Shown in pieces: positions 1-8,241 of a stretch of 64,000 bases of DNA. Below the pieces are notes generated by a model, which was not told the DNA's origin, did no database searches, and saw only the letters and a list, made by a program, of their open reading frames with translations. Location of the stretch: assembly GCF_005048155.1 (NCBI RefSeq), contig NZ_SUMB01000004.1, positions 772,924 through 836,923 of the forward strand, written 5' to 3'. A program made the position numbers and the translations under genes. Origin of the DNA: Streptomyces piniterrae (lineage in GTDB: Bacteria > Actinomycetota > Actinomycetes > Streptomycetales > Streptomycetaceae). The first letter of the stretch is position 1. Each line of letters begins with the position of its first letter.

Positions 1-686
1 CTGACGTTCTCGACCAGGTACCGGTAGCCGAGGTCGCGGTGCTCGCGAAGCCACTCGCGCGCCCGGGTCGTCCGGGGCCGGATCCCGGACTGGAAGCAGC
101 CGTACACCGCGGCCACCGCGGCGGACGCGCCCCAGGCCAGCACGAAAGCGGCCACGGTGCCCACGCGGGCCGCCACCACCATGGCCGGGACGAGCGCGAC
201 GCCCCACACCAGGTCGTTGGCGAACGCCTTCCGCCCGGTGCCGGCCGCGAAGAACGCGAACCGCCAGGCGTCCTGAAGCAGCAGCGCCGGCAGCACGACA
301 CCGAGGCAGCCGAACGCGGACCCCACGCGGCCGCCGAGGCCGAGTCCGACCAGCAGACACACCGCACCCAGGGCGGTACCGACGCCGAGCGCGGCACCCG
401 ACGACCGGGCCGTCGCCGAGCGCCAGGACGCGTCCGGCACGCCGCTGAAGCGGACCACGAGCGGGTCGGTGGCCAGGCCGCGGGCGACGTTGAGCGCCAC
501 GCCGTAGGTCAGCCACGCCAGGCTGAACACGCCGAACGCGGTCACCCCCAGCGAGCGCGCCACGTAGATCCCCACCGCGAAGTTGGAGATGCTGGAGGCC
601 GCCTGGTCGGCCAGCCCCCAGGACAGCCGGCCGGCCAGGGCCCGCTTGGCGCTCCGCTTCTCCCCCTCGGTGGTCATCGGCGTCAT
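1..686 (-). CDS. Wzx/MATE-like polysaccharide flippase (partial, N-terminal part)
   Basis: The minus frame stays open to the window edge and encodes the first 228 residues of a membrane protein. It starts MTPMTTEGEKRSAKRAL and continues into several long hydrophobic segments rich in Gly, Ala, Val and Leu. The opening (LSWGLADQAASSISNF followed by VARSLG) is typical of lipid-linked oligosaccharide flippases of the polysaccharide biosynthesis/MVF type, which move undecaprenyl-linked repeat units across the membrane. Its ATG overlaps the TGA of the upstream peptidase-like gene (ATGA), so it is translationally coupled to the EPS operon. An in-frame ATG three codons later is an alternative start. 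The C-terminal part lies outside the window. Confidence 0.75.
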   Translation of the reverse strand, partial: MTPMTTEGEKRSAKRALAGRLSWGLADQAASSISNFAVGIYVARSLGVTAFGVFSLAWLTYGVALNVARGLATDPLVVRFSGVPDASWRSATARSSGAALGVGTALGAVCLLVGLGLGGRVGSAFGCLGVVLPALLLQDAWRFAFFAAGTGRKAFANDLVWGVALVPAMVVAARVGTVAAFVLAWGASAAVAAVYGCFQSGIRPRTTRAREWLREHRDLGYRYLVENV

Positions 687-1957
687 GCCTTGATCAGCCC
701 GGCGCCGTGCAGGGCGCCGGCCGCGGCGGCGACGGTGTCGAACGGCAGCCCGGACCGCTCGGCGACATCCAGCAGACCGTGCTCGCCGTCGGAGAGGCTG
801 AGCACCCAGAGCATGGCCATCTGGGCCTGTTTCGCGTCGCTGCGACCGCCGAGCGAGTCGTACAACCCGCGCCGGCCCAGCTGTGGTTCGCCGTAGGAGC
901 TGAGGTTGACGTACCGCCGGTTGCGGTCGAGGACGGCGAACGCCTCGCGGCAGACGGCGAGCGTGTCCGCCATCGCCTCCGGGGAGACGAAGTCCGGGTT
1001 GTCCGCCGAGGTGTGGTACTCGGGGTAGCCGGCGTACGGGGTCCGGCTGAGCGAGCCCACGCCGAGGTCGAACCCGGGCGAGCAGAACTGCCGCTCGTCG
1101 TAGCCGTACGGGGTGAACTCGGTGATGTGGTGCGGGCGTTCGGAGGTGGACAGTACGTACCGCAGCACCCGGTCGATCTCCGCGTCGCCGCGCCTGCTCT
1201 GCTTGTACGTGAGTCGGCCCGAGTCGCCGGCACAGGCCAGCACCAGGCCGTGCTTGACCCGATCAATCCGTTCCGCGTTGCGGGCCAGCCAGGTGATCGC
1301 GCCGATGGTGCCGGGCGCGAAGATGAACCGGTAGGTGTAGTACGGCGTCTGCTCCGCCAGTGCACGGGCCAGGAACGTCGCCACCGCGATGCCGGCCAGG
1401 TTGTCGTTGGCCAGCGACGGGTGGCAGACGTGGCAGGAGACGATCACCTCGTCCGGGACCTGACCGGGGATCACATGCTCGGCGTAGGTGAGGTGGCCGT
1501 CCGCGAGCGTGGAGTCGATGCGCACCTCGTAGTCGCCGTCCGGTAGCGCGTCCAAGGTCTCCTGGGCCAGGCAGAATCCCCATTCCGGCTTGTAGTAGCT
1601 GGTGCGGTACGGCACCCAGGTCGGGTGGTCGGGCAGGGTGTGCAGGTGTCCGCGCAGCTCGGACAGCGGCATGGTCGCCGACACCGGCACGCTGTAGCCG
1701 AGCACGTGCAGGCTGGACGCGGCGAAGTCGACGACCCGGTTGCCGGCGCTGTCGGCGACGTACGCGTCCCGGATGTTCCACTCCTGCGGCACCGTCCAGT
1801 CGAGCACCTGCGTCCCGGTCGGCACCTCGTGCACCTGTAGCGGGACATACTCGCCGACGATCTCCAGGGTGGCGCGCACACCGTCCCCCGTGATGCTCCG
1901 GCAGAGCGGGTACAGCCGCTCCACCAGCGCGTGCATCTCCTCTCCGGCCTCGGTCAT
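683..1957 (-). CDS. DUF4910/DUF2172 aminopeptidase-like protein of polysaccharide clusters
   Basis: 424-residue protein resembling the M28-peptidase-like family (DUF4910 with DUF2172 insert and a C-terminal winged helix). The N-terminus carries the family hallmark LYPLCRSITGDGVR. A metal-site-like block, SCHVCHPSLANDNLAG, lies near residue 185, and a second His appears in YPEYHTSADNPDF. The last 70 residues (MLWVLSLSDGEHGLLDVAERSG) look like a winged-helix domain. Such proteins occur inside surface-polysaccharide loci, but their substrate is unknown; they may act on an amide-linked or amino sugar rather than on peptides. The start at 1957 gives an ATGA overlap with the SDR gene; the frame is open further upstream. 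It sits in a coupled module with SDR, PIG-L, cytidylyltransferase and C-methyltransferase. Confidence 0.8.
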   Translation of the reverse strand: MTEAGEEMHALVERLYPLCRSITGDGVRATLEIVGEYVPLQVHEVPTGTQVLDWTVPQEWNIRDAYVADSAGNRVVDFAASSLHVLGYSVPVSATMPLSELRGHLHTLPDHPTWVPYRTSYYKPEWGFCLAQETLDALPDGDYEVRIDSTLADGHLTYAEHVIPGQVPDEVIVSCHVCHPSLANDNLAGIAVATFLARALAEQTPYYTYRFIFAPGTIGAITWLARNAERIDRVKHGLVLACAGDSGRLTYKQSRRGDAEIDRVLRYVLSTSERPHHITEFTPYGYDERQFCSPGFDLGVGSLSRTPYAGYPEYHTSADNPDFVSPEAMADTLAVCREAFAVLDRNRRYVNLSSYGEPQLGRRGLYDSLGGRSDAKQAQMAMLWVLSLSDGEHGLLDVAERSGLPFDTVAAAAGALHGAGLIKA

Positions 1958-2979
1958 CGGCGCCACCGCAGGGTGTCGTCGACGGCACCGGCCTCGGACG
2001 CCGCGCGCAGCACGGCAAGGCGGGTGAAGCGTCGCTCGAAGTCCTCCCGGGTCAGCCCGAACTTCCGGTAGGCCTCGGCGAGTTCGAGTGCGCCCCGCTG
2101 CACCGTCCACTCGCAGTCGAAGCCGGGCACCGCGGCGCGGAACCGGGAGAAGTCCACCCGGTACGACCGCGGATCGGCGCCGGTCTCGCCGGTGATCACC
2201 ACCTTCGAGCCGTCCACCGCCTCGGCGACCTGCTCGGCGATCTCCGCGACCGTGACGTTGTTGATCTCGCTGCCGATGTTGAACGCCCGGTCGTGCACCG
2301 CTTCCCGCGGCGCGGTCAGCGCGGCCGCGAAGGCGCGTGCGATGTCGGCGGCGTGCACCAGCGGGCGCCAGGGGGTGCCGTCGGAGAGCACCAGCACCTC
2401 GCCGGACAGCAGCGCGTGGCCCACCAGGTTGTTCAGCACGATGTCGGCGCGCAGCCGGGGCGAGTAGCCGAAGGCGGTGGCGTTGCGCATGAACACCGGG
2501 GTGAAGTCGTCGTCGGCGAGCGTGTGCAGGTCGTCCTCCACCCGCACCTTGGACTCCGCGTACGGCGTCACCGGGCGCAGCGGGGCGTCCTCGGTCACCA
2601 GGTCGTCGCCGCCTGCGGCGCCGTAGACCGAGCAGGTCGACGCGTACAGGAAGCGCCGCACTCCGGCGTCGCGGGCAAGGCGGGCAAGGCGTACGGACGC
2701 GTGGTGGTTGATGTCGTAGGTGAGTTCCGGCGCCAGCGATCCCAGCGGGTCGTTGGAGAGCGCGGCCAAGTGGATCACGGCGTCCACTCCGGCCACGTGG
2801 TCGGCCGTGACGTCGCGCAGGTCCACGCGGTGCCCCGACGGGTCCGCGGGCGGCGTGCCCAGCACGCAGTCGGCGAACAGGCCGGCGTCAAGGCCGACGA
2901 CTTCGTGTCCGGCGGCCGCGAGGAACGGGGCCATCACGGTGCCCAGGTATCCCTGGTGTCCGGTCAGCAGTACGCGCAA
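1954..2979 (-). CDS. NAD-dependent epimerase/dehydratase (extended SDR)
   Basis: 341 residues with an N-terminal Rossmann motif GHQGYLG (residues 7-13) and an active-site TPYAESK motif (Tyr and Lys about residues 140-144) preceded by a Ser/Thr-rich STCSVYG segment, so the catalytic triad looks intact. Extended SDRs of this kind epimerise, reduce or dehydrate nucleotide sugars. Between a cytidylyltransferase and a C-methyltransferase on one side and a peptidase-like gene on the other, it probably works on a CDP-hexose. Its stop overlaps the next start (ATGA), and it lies 3 nt after the PIG-L gene. The exact reaction cannot be told from sequence. Confidence 0.85.
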   Translation of the reverse strand: MRVLLTGHQGYLGTVMAPFLAAAGHEVVGLDAGLFADCVLGTPPADPSGHRVDLRDVTADHVAGVDAVIHLAALSNDPLGSLAPELTYDINHHASVRLARLARDAGVRRFLYASTCSVYGAAGGDDLVTEDAPLRPVTPYAESKVRVEDDLHTLADDDFTPVFMRNATAFGYSPRLRADIVLNNLVGHALLSGEVLVLSDGTPWRPLVHAADIARAFAAALTAPREAVHDRAFNIGSEINNVTVAEIAEQVAEAVDGSKVVITGETGADPRSYRVDFSRFRAAVPGFDCEWTVQRGALELAEAYRKFGLTREDFERRFTRLAVLRAASEAGAVDDTLRWRR

Positions 2980-2982
2980 AGT

Positions 2983-3630
2983 TCAGTCCCCCAGGTTGAG
3001 CGTGAGTTTGGTGACGGCGAACGCCTCGGCGTAGCGCGCGTGGCATTCGATGCCGCGGATTCGTGCGAGGCCGAGGAAGGCCTCGCGGTCGTACCAGGGG
3101 CGGTGCCGTTGCGAGGGGTAGTGCTCCTGCAGCAGCCGCACCTTCTGTTCGGCGGTCTCCGGCGACAGCGGCTGGTAGGCCGACGGACGGCCGAGGTCGC
3201 CGTCCCACTTGACGATCTCGTAGCCGAGGACCAGGTGGTCGCGGAACGCGGTGGGTATCAGCCGCGCCAGGCCGCGGTGGTCCTGGTGCGCGTCATCGGT
3301 GCGCGGGGCAAGGATCAGGTCCGGCTCGGTCTGCGCGCGCAGCTCCTCGACCGCGGCCTTGGCCTCGTCCCAGTGCACGGGCATCCGGCCGTCCGGCAGC
3401 TTGAGCACGGTCAGCCGCAGGTCGGCGCCCGGGCAGAAGGCGGCGAGCGCGGCCCGCTCCTCCTGCTCCCGGTCGGTGCCGCCGCCGGAGAGCACCAGCG
3501 CGTCCACGCGGATGCCCGGCCGCGCGCTGCACAGCGTCAGCAGCGTGCCGCCGGCGCCGATGGCGATGTCGTCGCAGTGCGCGCCCACCGCGACGATCCG
3601 GTCCAGGTGACCTGCTCCGAGCCGGATCAC
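2983..3630 (-). CDS. PIG-L family deacetylase
   Basis: 215 residues starting at a GTG that overlaps the upstream TGA (GTGA). The zinc-binding signature AHCDDIAIGAGGTL lies at residues 15-28, with further ligand candidates in RTDDAHQDHRGLARL. PIG-L/LmbE enzymes remove N-acetyl groups from amino sugars or sugar conjugates. Within this locus it would deacetylate an N-acetylated sugar of the EPS unit or its nucleotide-activated precursor, leaving a free amine that a neighbouring enzyme could acylate. Family assignment is firm; the substrate is inferred. Confidence 0.88.
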   Translation of the reverse strand: MIRLGAGHLDRIVAVGAHCDDIAIGAGGTLLTLCSARPGIRVDALVLSGGGTDREQEERAALAAFCPGADLRLTVLKLPDGRMPVHWDEAKAAVEELRAQTEPDLILAPRTDDAHQDHRGLARLIPTAFRDHLVLGYEIVKWDGDLGRPSAYQPLSPETAEQKVRLLQEHYPSQRHRPWYDREAFLGLARIRGIECHARYAEAFAVTKLTLNLGD

Positions 3631-4421
3631 GCGCTCACCCCGGCGCTGTCCCGCTCCCACACGGCCCAAGGGCGGTCTCCCCTGGCGTAGGCGGCGTCGA
3701 GCGCGGCCCGCTCCTTCACGGTGTCGGTCGGCTTCCAGAAGCCGCGGTGCTGATGCGCCACCAGCCTTCCCTGCTTGGCCAGTTGGGCGCATCCGTCGGC
3801 GACCAGGTCCCCGTTCTCCGGGATGTGGTCGAAGACCTCCTGGCGGAGCACGAAGTAGCCGCCGTTCTCCCACAGCGGCAGTTCGCTCACCGCGGTGATG
3901 CCTCCCACCAGGCCGTCCTCGCCCAGGTCCACACAGTGGAACGAGGACTGCGGCGGCACCACCATCATCGACGCACCGGCGTCGCGCCGGGCGAACCGGT
4001 CGATCATCTCCGGCAGTGGGGCGTCGGTGAGCACGTCGGCGTAGTTGGCGAGGAACATCTCGTCGCCGTCCAGGTGGTGCCGCACCCGGCGCAGCCGCTC
4101 CCCGATCGGTGACTCGACGCCGGTCTGCGCGAAGGTGATCGTCCAGTCCGAGATGTCGGTGGACAGCAGCTCGGTCCGCCCGCCCCGCAGCACGAAGTCG
4201 TTGGACGTCGTCTCCTCGTAGTTGAGGAAGAAGTTCTTGATGTGGTGGGCCCCGTACCCGAGGCACAGGATGAACTCCGTGTGCCCGAAGTGCGCGTAGT
4301 AGCGCATGACATGCCAGATCAGCGGGCGCGGGCCGACCATCGCCATCGGCTTGGGCACGTCGTCGGAGGCGCCGTTGCGCATCCGCATCCCGTAGCCGCC
4401 GCAGAACAGAACGACCTTCAT
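3627..4421 (-). CDS. Glucose-1-phosphate cytidylyltransferase-like nucleotidyltransferase
   Basis: 264 residues. The N-terminal nucleotide-binding segment is VVLFCGGYGMRMR, followed by VPKPMAMVGPRPLIWHVM. The segment CLGYGAHHIKNFF and the Asp in NYADVLTD match RfbF-type cytidylyltransferases, which make CDP-glucose from CTP and glucose-1-phosphate. CDP-glucose leads to CDP-3,6-dideoxy and branched sugars, so this is the entry point of a separate sugar branch in the locus. The start overlaps the methyltransferase stop (ATGA) and its own stop overlaps the PIG-L start. It could instead use another sugar phosphate; the family match is good, the sugar is inferred. Confidence 0.8.
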   Translation of the reverse strand: MKVVLFCGGYGMRMRNGASDDVPKPMAMVGPRPLIWHVMRYYAHFGHTEFILCLGYGAHHIKNFFLNYEETTSNDFVLRGGRTELLSTDISDWTITFAQTGVESPIGERLRRVRHHLDGDEMFLANYADVLTDAPLPEMIDRFARRDAGASMMVVPPQSSFHCVDLGEDGLVGGITAVSELPLWENGGYFVLRQEVFDHIPENGDLVADGCAQLAKQGRLVAHQHRGFWKPTDTVKERAALDAAYARGDRPWAVWERDSAGVSA

Positions 4422-5710
4422 GCTGTGCCCTCTTTCAAAGACGTGACCTCGACAATGCTCAGTTCCGGGATGGGGAAGACGAGACGGCCACCCCAGTCGT
4501 GGACGAACGACAGCTGCTCGGTCAGCTCGGCCCGCAGGTTCCACGGGAGGACGAGGACGTAGTCCGGCTTGTCGGCGGCGATCTGCTCGGGCGGCAGGAT
4601 CGGGATGCGGGTGCCGGGGGTGAACCTGCCGTGTTTGTAGGGGTTGCGGTCGACCGTGTACGGGAGCAGGTCGGGCCGGATGCCGCAGTGGTTGAGCAGG
4701 GTGTTGCCCTTGCCAGGGGCGCCGTAGCCGACGACCGTCTCGCCGCGCTCGGCCGCCTCGATGAGGAAGCGGAGGAGGTCGCGGCGGACCTTGGCGACCC
4801 GGGCGGAGAACTCGGTGTATCCGGAGAGTTCCTGGAGTCCGGCGGCCTTCTCCCGGGCCAGCACGTCGGCGACCTTTCCCCAAGCTCTCGGCTCCGCTCG
4901 AGCAGGGGATACCCCATTGGACTGCTCCCCCGCCACCTCGGTCGGCCGGGCCCACAGCCGGATGGAGCCGCCGTGTGTGGGCAGCAACTCGACGTCCACG
5001 AGCGCGAGTCCGCCGCTCGCCAGTGCCCGGATCGCGGACGCGACCGTGTAGTACTGGAAGTGCTCGTGGTAGATCGTGTCGTACTGGTTCTCCTCGATCA
5101 GGGTCAGCAGATGCTGCACCTCGATGGAGACCCAGCCGTCGTCGGCGACCAGGGAGCGCAGCCCCCGGGTGAACCCGACGACGTCGGGGATGTGCGCGTA
5201 CACGTTGTTGGCCACGACCAGATCCGCCGGGCCGTGTTCGGCGCGGACGGCCGAGCCGATGTCCGGGGACAGGAACTCGGTGAGCGTGGGCACACCCGCG
5301 TCCCGCGCCGCGGCGCCGACGTTCACCGACGGCTCGATGCCGAGGCAGCGGATCCCCCGGTCCACCATGTGCTTCAGCAAGTACCCGTCGTTGCTGGCGA
5401 CTTCGACCACGAAGGCGTCGGAGCCGAGGGCAAGACGGGCCGCGGCGTCGGCGACGAACGTGCGGGCGTGCTCCACCCAGGAGGTCGAGTAGGAGGAGAA
5501 GTACGCGTACTGCGTGAACGTCTCCTCCGGCGTGATCAGCGGAGGGATCTGCGCGAGCCAGCAGTCGGTGCAGACCCGCAGGTGCAGCGGGTACGCGGGC
5601 TCCGGTTGATCGAGTTGGTCGGCGGCGAGAAAGCTCTCGCATGGTGGCGTCGCCCCGAGATCGACGACGCTCGCCATCGCTTCCGAGCCGCAGAGTCGGC
5701 ATCGTGTCAT
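4418..5710 (-). CDS. SAM-dependent C-methyltransferase (TylC3-like, nucleotide-sugar type)
   Basis: 430 residues. The N-terminal zinc-binding knuckle MTRCRLCGSEA with CTDCWLAQ is typical of NDP-sugar C-3 methyltransferases. The SAM site VVEVASNDGYLL lies near residue 105, and the catalytic His/Tyr region YHEHFQYYT near residue 220. The C-terminal domain keeps VVGYGAPGKGNTLLN and ends with VLPWNLRAELTEQL. The family is usually about 410 residues; a segment of roughly 20 residues (GEQSNGVSPARAEPRAWG) is encoded by a palindromic repeat at 4878-4915 that appears inserted in frame between the SAM and C-terminal domains. It would place a methyl branch on a CDP-4-keto hexose. Confidence 0.85.
   Translation of the reverse strand: MTRCRLCGSEAMASVVDLGATPPCESFLAADQLDQPEPAYPLHLRVCTDCWLAQIPPLITPEETFTQYAYFSSYSTSWVEHARTFVADAAARLALGSDAFVVEVASNDGYLLKHMVDRGIRCLGIEPSVNVGAAARDAGVPTLTEFLSPDIGSAVRAEHGPADLVVANNVYAHIPDVVGFTRGLRSLVADDGWVSIEVQHLLTLIEENQYDTIYHEHFQYYTVASAIRALASGGLALVDVELLPTHGGSIRLWARPTEVAGEQSNGVSPARAEPRAWGKVADVLAREKAAGLQELSGYTEFSARVAKVRRDLLRFLIEAAERGETVVGYGAPGKGNTLLNHCGIRPDLLPYTVDRNPYKHGRFTPGTRIPILPPEQIAADKPDYVLVLPWNLRAELTEQLSFVHDWGGRLVFPIPELSIVEVTSLKEGTA
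4878..4915. repeat. Palindromic repeat lying in frame within the C-methyltransferase gene
   Basis: CCCC (4878-4881) and GCTC (4884-4887) pair with GAGC (4900-4903) and GGGG (4905-4908) to form an interrupted hairpin, followed by a further CCCC at 4912-4915. On the coding strand it supplies extra residues absent from typical family members. It resembles a dispersed palindromic element seen in Streptomyces genomes, from memory only. No second copy was seen in this window. Confidence 0.5.
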
Positions 5711-6925
5711 TTACTGCCCCCCAATAGTTCCGTTCACTTCCGTCCGCACCGCGATCGCGGTGCGGTACCCCTCCACCAGGCGCTCCAGCCCGACGGCCGG
5801 GCTGAACCCCTGCTCGTATCGGCGCCGGGCCGCCTGGCCCATCTCCCGGTTGCGGCCCGGCTCGGCCGCGATCCGGCGTATGCAGGACGCGAGCGAGGCG
5901 GCCTCGCCCGGCCGGTGCAGCAGCCCGGTCACTCCGTCCTCGACGAGTTCGACGAAGGCGCCGTGGCCGGCGGCGACGGTCGGGACCCCGGCCGCCATCG
6001 CCTCGACGACCACCAGGCCGAACGCCTCCAGCCATGTCGAGGGAGCCAGCACGGCGACCGATCGCGCGACGGCCTGACGGCATTCCGCCGCGTCGTACAG
6101 GCCGACGTAGCGCACGTCGTCCCGGCCCGCCGCCCAGGCAATCACCTCGTGCTCCAGCGGCCCCGCCCCCGCGATCACGAGCGGCACACCCACCCCGCCG
6201 CTCGCCGCGAGCTCGTCCCACGCGGCCATGAGCAGCCGCACGCCCTTGGCCTCCGCGAGCCGGCCGAGATAGAGCAGATGCTCACCGGCGCCCTCTCGGC
6301 AAATGCCCGGCTCCGGCACGAAGTTGTGCTTCACCGCCAGCCGCTCGGATGGCATACCGGCCCGCACCAGGACGTCGCGCTGCGCCGCGGAGATGCAGAA
6401 GAACCGCTCCACGCCGGACCACCACCGCCGCCGGTTGACCGACAGGCTGACCGCGAGCGGCACCGTCGCCAGCCGGGAGCTGCGGTAGCAGCCGTGCCGG
6501 ACGGCGGGCAGTGGTGCGGAGCCGACGCACTCGGTGCACGGTCGGCCGTCCCGTTGCAGCGTGCCGGGCGGGCAGACCTGGGTGTAGTTGTGCAGCGTGG
6601 CGACGGCGGGCACGCCGGCGTCGGCGCAGGCGGCCAGCACCGCGGGCGACAGGAGCGGGAAGACGTTGTGGACGTGGACCACGTCAGGGCGCAAGGTGCG
6701 TAGCCGGGCGGCGAGTTCCGTGCGGACCGCCGGGTTCCAGGGCACCAGCAGCGGCACCGCGGCCTTGCCCAGCAGGGACCGGGCGGCGATGTCGTCGCTG
6801 CGCCGCTCGAACACCTCGACCCGGTGGCCGGCCGCGCGCAGCAGCCCCACCTCCTGGTCGACGACCTTGTTCTCCCCGCTCGGCTGCGCCGAGGCGTAGC
6901 GGTTGTGCACCACAAGGACGTGCAT
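5711..6925 (-). CDS. Glycosyltransferase family 4
   Basis: 404 residues of a GT-B fold glycosyltransferase. The N-terminal domain opens MHVLVVHNRY with PSGENKVVDQEVGLL, and DVVHVHNVFPLL follows near residue 85. The donor-binding half carries LYLGRLAEAKGVRLL (about 225) and the EAFGLVVVEAMAAG E-x7-E motif near residue 312. A Cys-rich stretch (CPPGTLQRDGRPCTECVG) occurs as in many capsule GT4s. It likely adds one sugar to the lipid-linked repeat unit on the cytoplasmic face. Its TAA is immediately followed by the methyltransferase ATG, with no gap. Confidence 0.9.
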   Translation of the reverse strand: MHVLVVHNRYASAQPSGENKVVDQEVGLLRAAGHRVEVFERRSDDIAARSLLGKAAVPLLVPWNPAVRTELAARLRTLRPDVVHVHNVFPLLSPAVLAACADAGVPAVATLHNYTQVCPPGTLQRDGRPCTECVGSAPLPAVRHGCYRSSRLATVPLAVSLSVNRRRWWSGVERFFCISAAQRDVLVRAGMPSERLAVKHNFVPEPGICREGAGEHLLYLGRLAEAKGVRLLMAAWDELAASGGVGVPLVIAGAGPLEHEVIAWAAGRDDVRYVGLYDAAECRQAVARSVAVLAPSTWLEAFGLVVVEAMAAGVPTVAAGHGAFVELVEDGVTGLLHRPGEAASLASCIRRIAAEPGRNREMGQAARRRYEQGFSPAVGLERLVEGYRTAIAVRTEVNGTIGGQ

Positions 6926-6927
6926 GC

Positions 6928-8241
6928 TCAGGTCACCTCCGATCTACGGGCCCATCGCGGTATGCGTCGTTGAGGGACTGTGGGCGTGGTCAGCGGGGTC
7001 GCCGCGGCAGGTACCGCCAACAGCGAGGCGGCCAGGGCAAGATGCAGCAGATACGGCGAGGCGTCGCCGAGACCGGCCTCGGTGTACGACGCGATCGCGC
7101 AGTAGCTGATCAGGAAGATCGCGCAGGCCCTCGGCAGCGACGGTGGCCGCAGCAGCGCGACACCGCCCAGCACGACGATGACCGCCGCGACGAGGGTGAC
7201 GCCGATCAGACCCTGCTCGTTGTAGACGGCCAGCCAGCTGTTGTCGATCGGCAGCCCGCCGAACGACTTGTCGCCCAGGCCCACGCCGAACCACGTCTTC
7301 TCGGTCGTCCGGGGCGCCGCCAGCAGGGCGTCCCAGACCTTGGCCCGACCGGTGAGGCTGGTCAGGTACTCCTGGCTCTGTCCGCGCAGGAACCACTCCT
7401 GCAGCGCGGAGGCGAACCCCACCGCGGCCACCGCGACGCACAGCACCGCCCAGAGGAAGAACCGGCGGGCGGCGGCGCTGGTCAGGATGAGCGAGCCGAT
7501 CGCCAACGCCAGCCCGAGGAGCAGGCCGAGCGTGGCCGTCCGGGTGTGGGTCAACGCGAGCAGGGCGAGTGAGGGCACGATGACCACCGCCGCGCTCGCC
7601 TTGTCGGTCCGGCGGCCCAGTACGAGCAGCACGGTGAGCCCGATGATCACCGCGGCGTACTGTCCGATCTGCGGCGGGGTGAGCGGCCACAACGCGCCGA
7701 CCAGCCGCCCGCCGTAGAGCTCGGGCAGGGCCGCGCCCGGTGAGATGACCGCGCCGGCGGCCACCGACCCGAGCACCGCGAAGTACATCCGGATGTGGTG
7801 CCGGGCGAACGTCAGGCCGCCGTTCCACCAGCGGCTGAGCAGCCACAGCGTGCCGACGAAGAGAGCCAGCCGGGCACAGCGGAACAGCGCGCCGAGCCCG
7901 GACTCCAGGTGCACGCTGGAGATCACGCTCGGCACCAGCAGCAGGGTGAGCAGGAGCAGGAAGGCGCCGGCTCGGATGCGCAGCCGGAGATTGAGCGCGA
8001 GCGCCAGCGCGAACGCGGCGACCAGCGCGCCCATGGTGGCTATCTGGATGAGGGAGCGGGGCAGCGGGATGATGGTCTTCGCCCCGGCGGAGCCGAGTGT
8101 GTTGAGGATCAGCAGCCCCCAGACGATCCCGACGGTCTTCGGTGCGCCGGCAGGGCGCGGTTCGGCGCCGGGCTGTGTGCCCGCCGTGTCCGGTCCGCCC
8201 GGCAGCCCACCGCGCCGCAGGTCCGCGCCCATCTCAACCAC
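6928..8241 (-). CDS. O-antigen ligase/Wzy polymerase-like membrane protein
   Basis: 437 residues with about ten to twelve hydrophobic segments, a cytoplasmic N-terminus and a large extracytoplasmic loop containing GRAKVWDALLAAPRTTEKTWFGVGLGDKSF, the pattern of the Wzy_C/O-antigen ligase family. In a Wzx/Wzy system it would polymerise the flipped repeat units. A GTG at 8241 overlaps the upstream stop by 8 nt; an ATG at 8232 just after that stop is the alternative. Two nucleotides separate its stop from the following GT4 start. Polymerase versus ligase cannot be settled, but there is no lipid A here, so polymerase is favoured. Confidence 0.8.
   Translation of the reverse strand: MVEMGADLRRGGLPGGPDTAGTQPGAEPRPAGAPKTVGIVWGLLILNTLGSAGAKTIIPLPRSLIQIATMGALVAAFALALALNLRLRIRAGAFLLLLTLLLVPSVISSVHLESGLGALFRCARLALFVGTLWLLSRWWNGGLTFARHHIRMYFAVLGSVAAGAVISPGAALPELYGGRLVGALWPLTPPQIGQYAAVIIGLTVLLVLGRRTDKASAAVVIVPSLALLALTHTRTATLGLLLGLALAIGSLILTSAAARRFFLWAVLCVAVAAVGFASALQEWFLRGQSQEYLTSLTGRAKVWDALLAAPRTTEKTWFGVGLGDKSFGGLPIDNSWLAVYNEQGLIGVTLVAAVIVVLGGVALLRPPSLPRACAIFLISYCAIASYTEAGLGDASPYLLHLALAASLLAVPAAATPLTTPTVPQRRIPRWARRSEVT

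Noticed and set aside
39..896. Long plus-strand ORFs opposite the EPS genes (also 2293-3690, 4499-6703, 9902-12067, 12202-13959, 14028-15926 and 56296-59571)
   Set aside because: Arg/Gly/His/Val-rich shadow frames of high-GC genes; the opposite strand encodes clear protein families with normal codon bias.
3627..6221. An 864-residue minus-strand frame running through two other genes
   Set aside because: Only its last 264 residues are a real protein (cytidylyltransferase); the rest overlaps the methyltransferase and GT4 genes out of frame.
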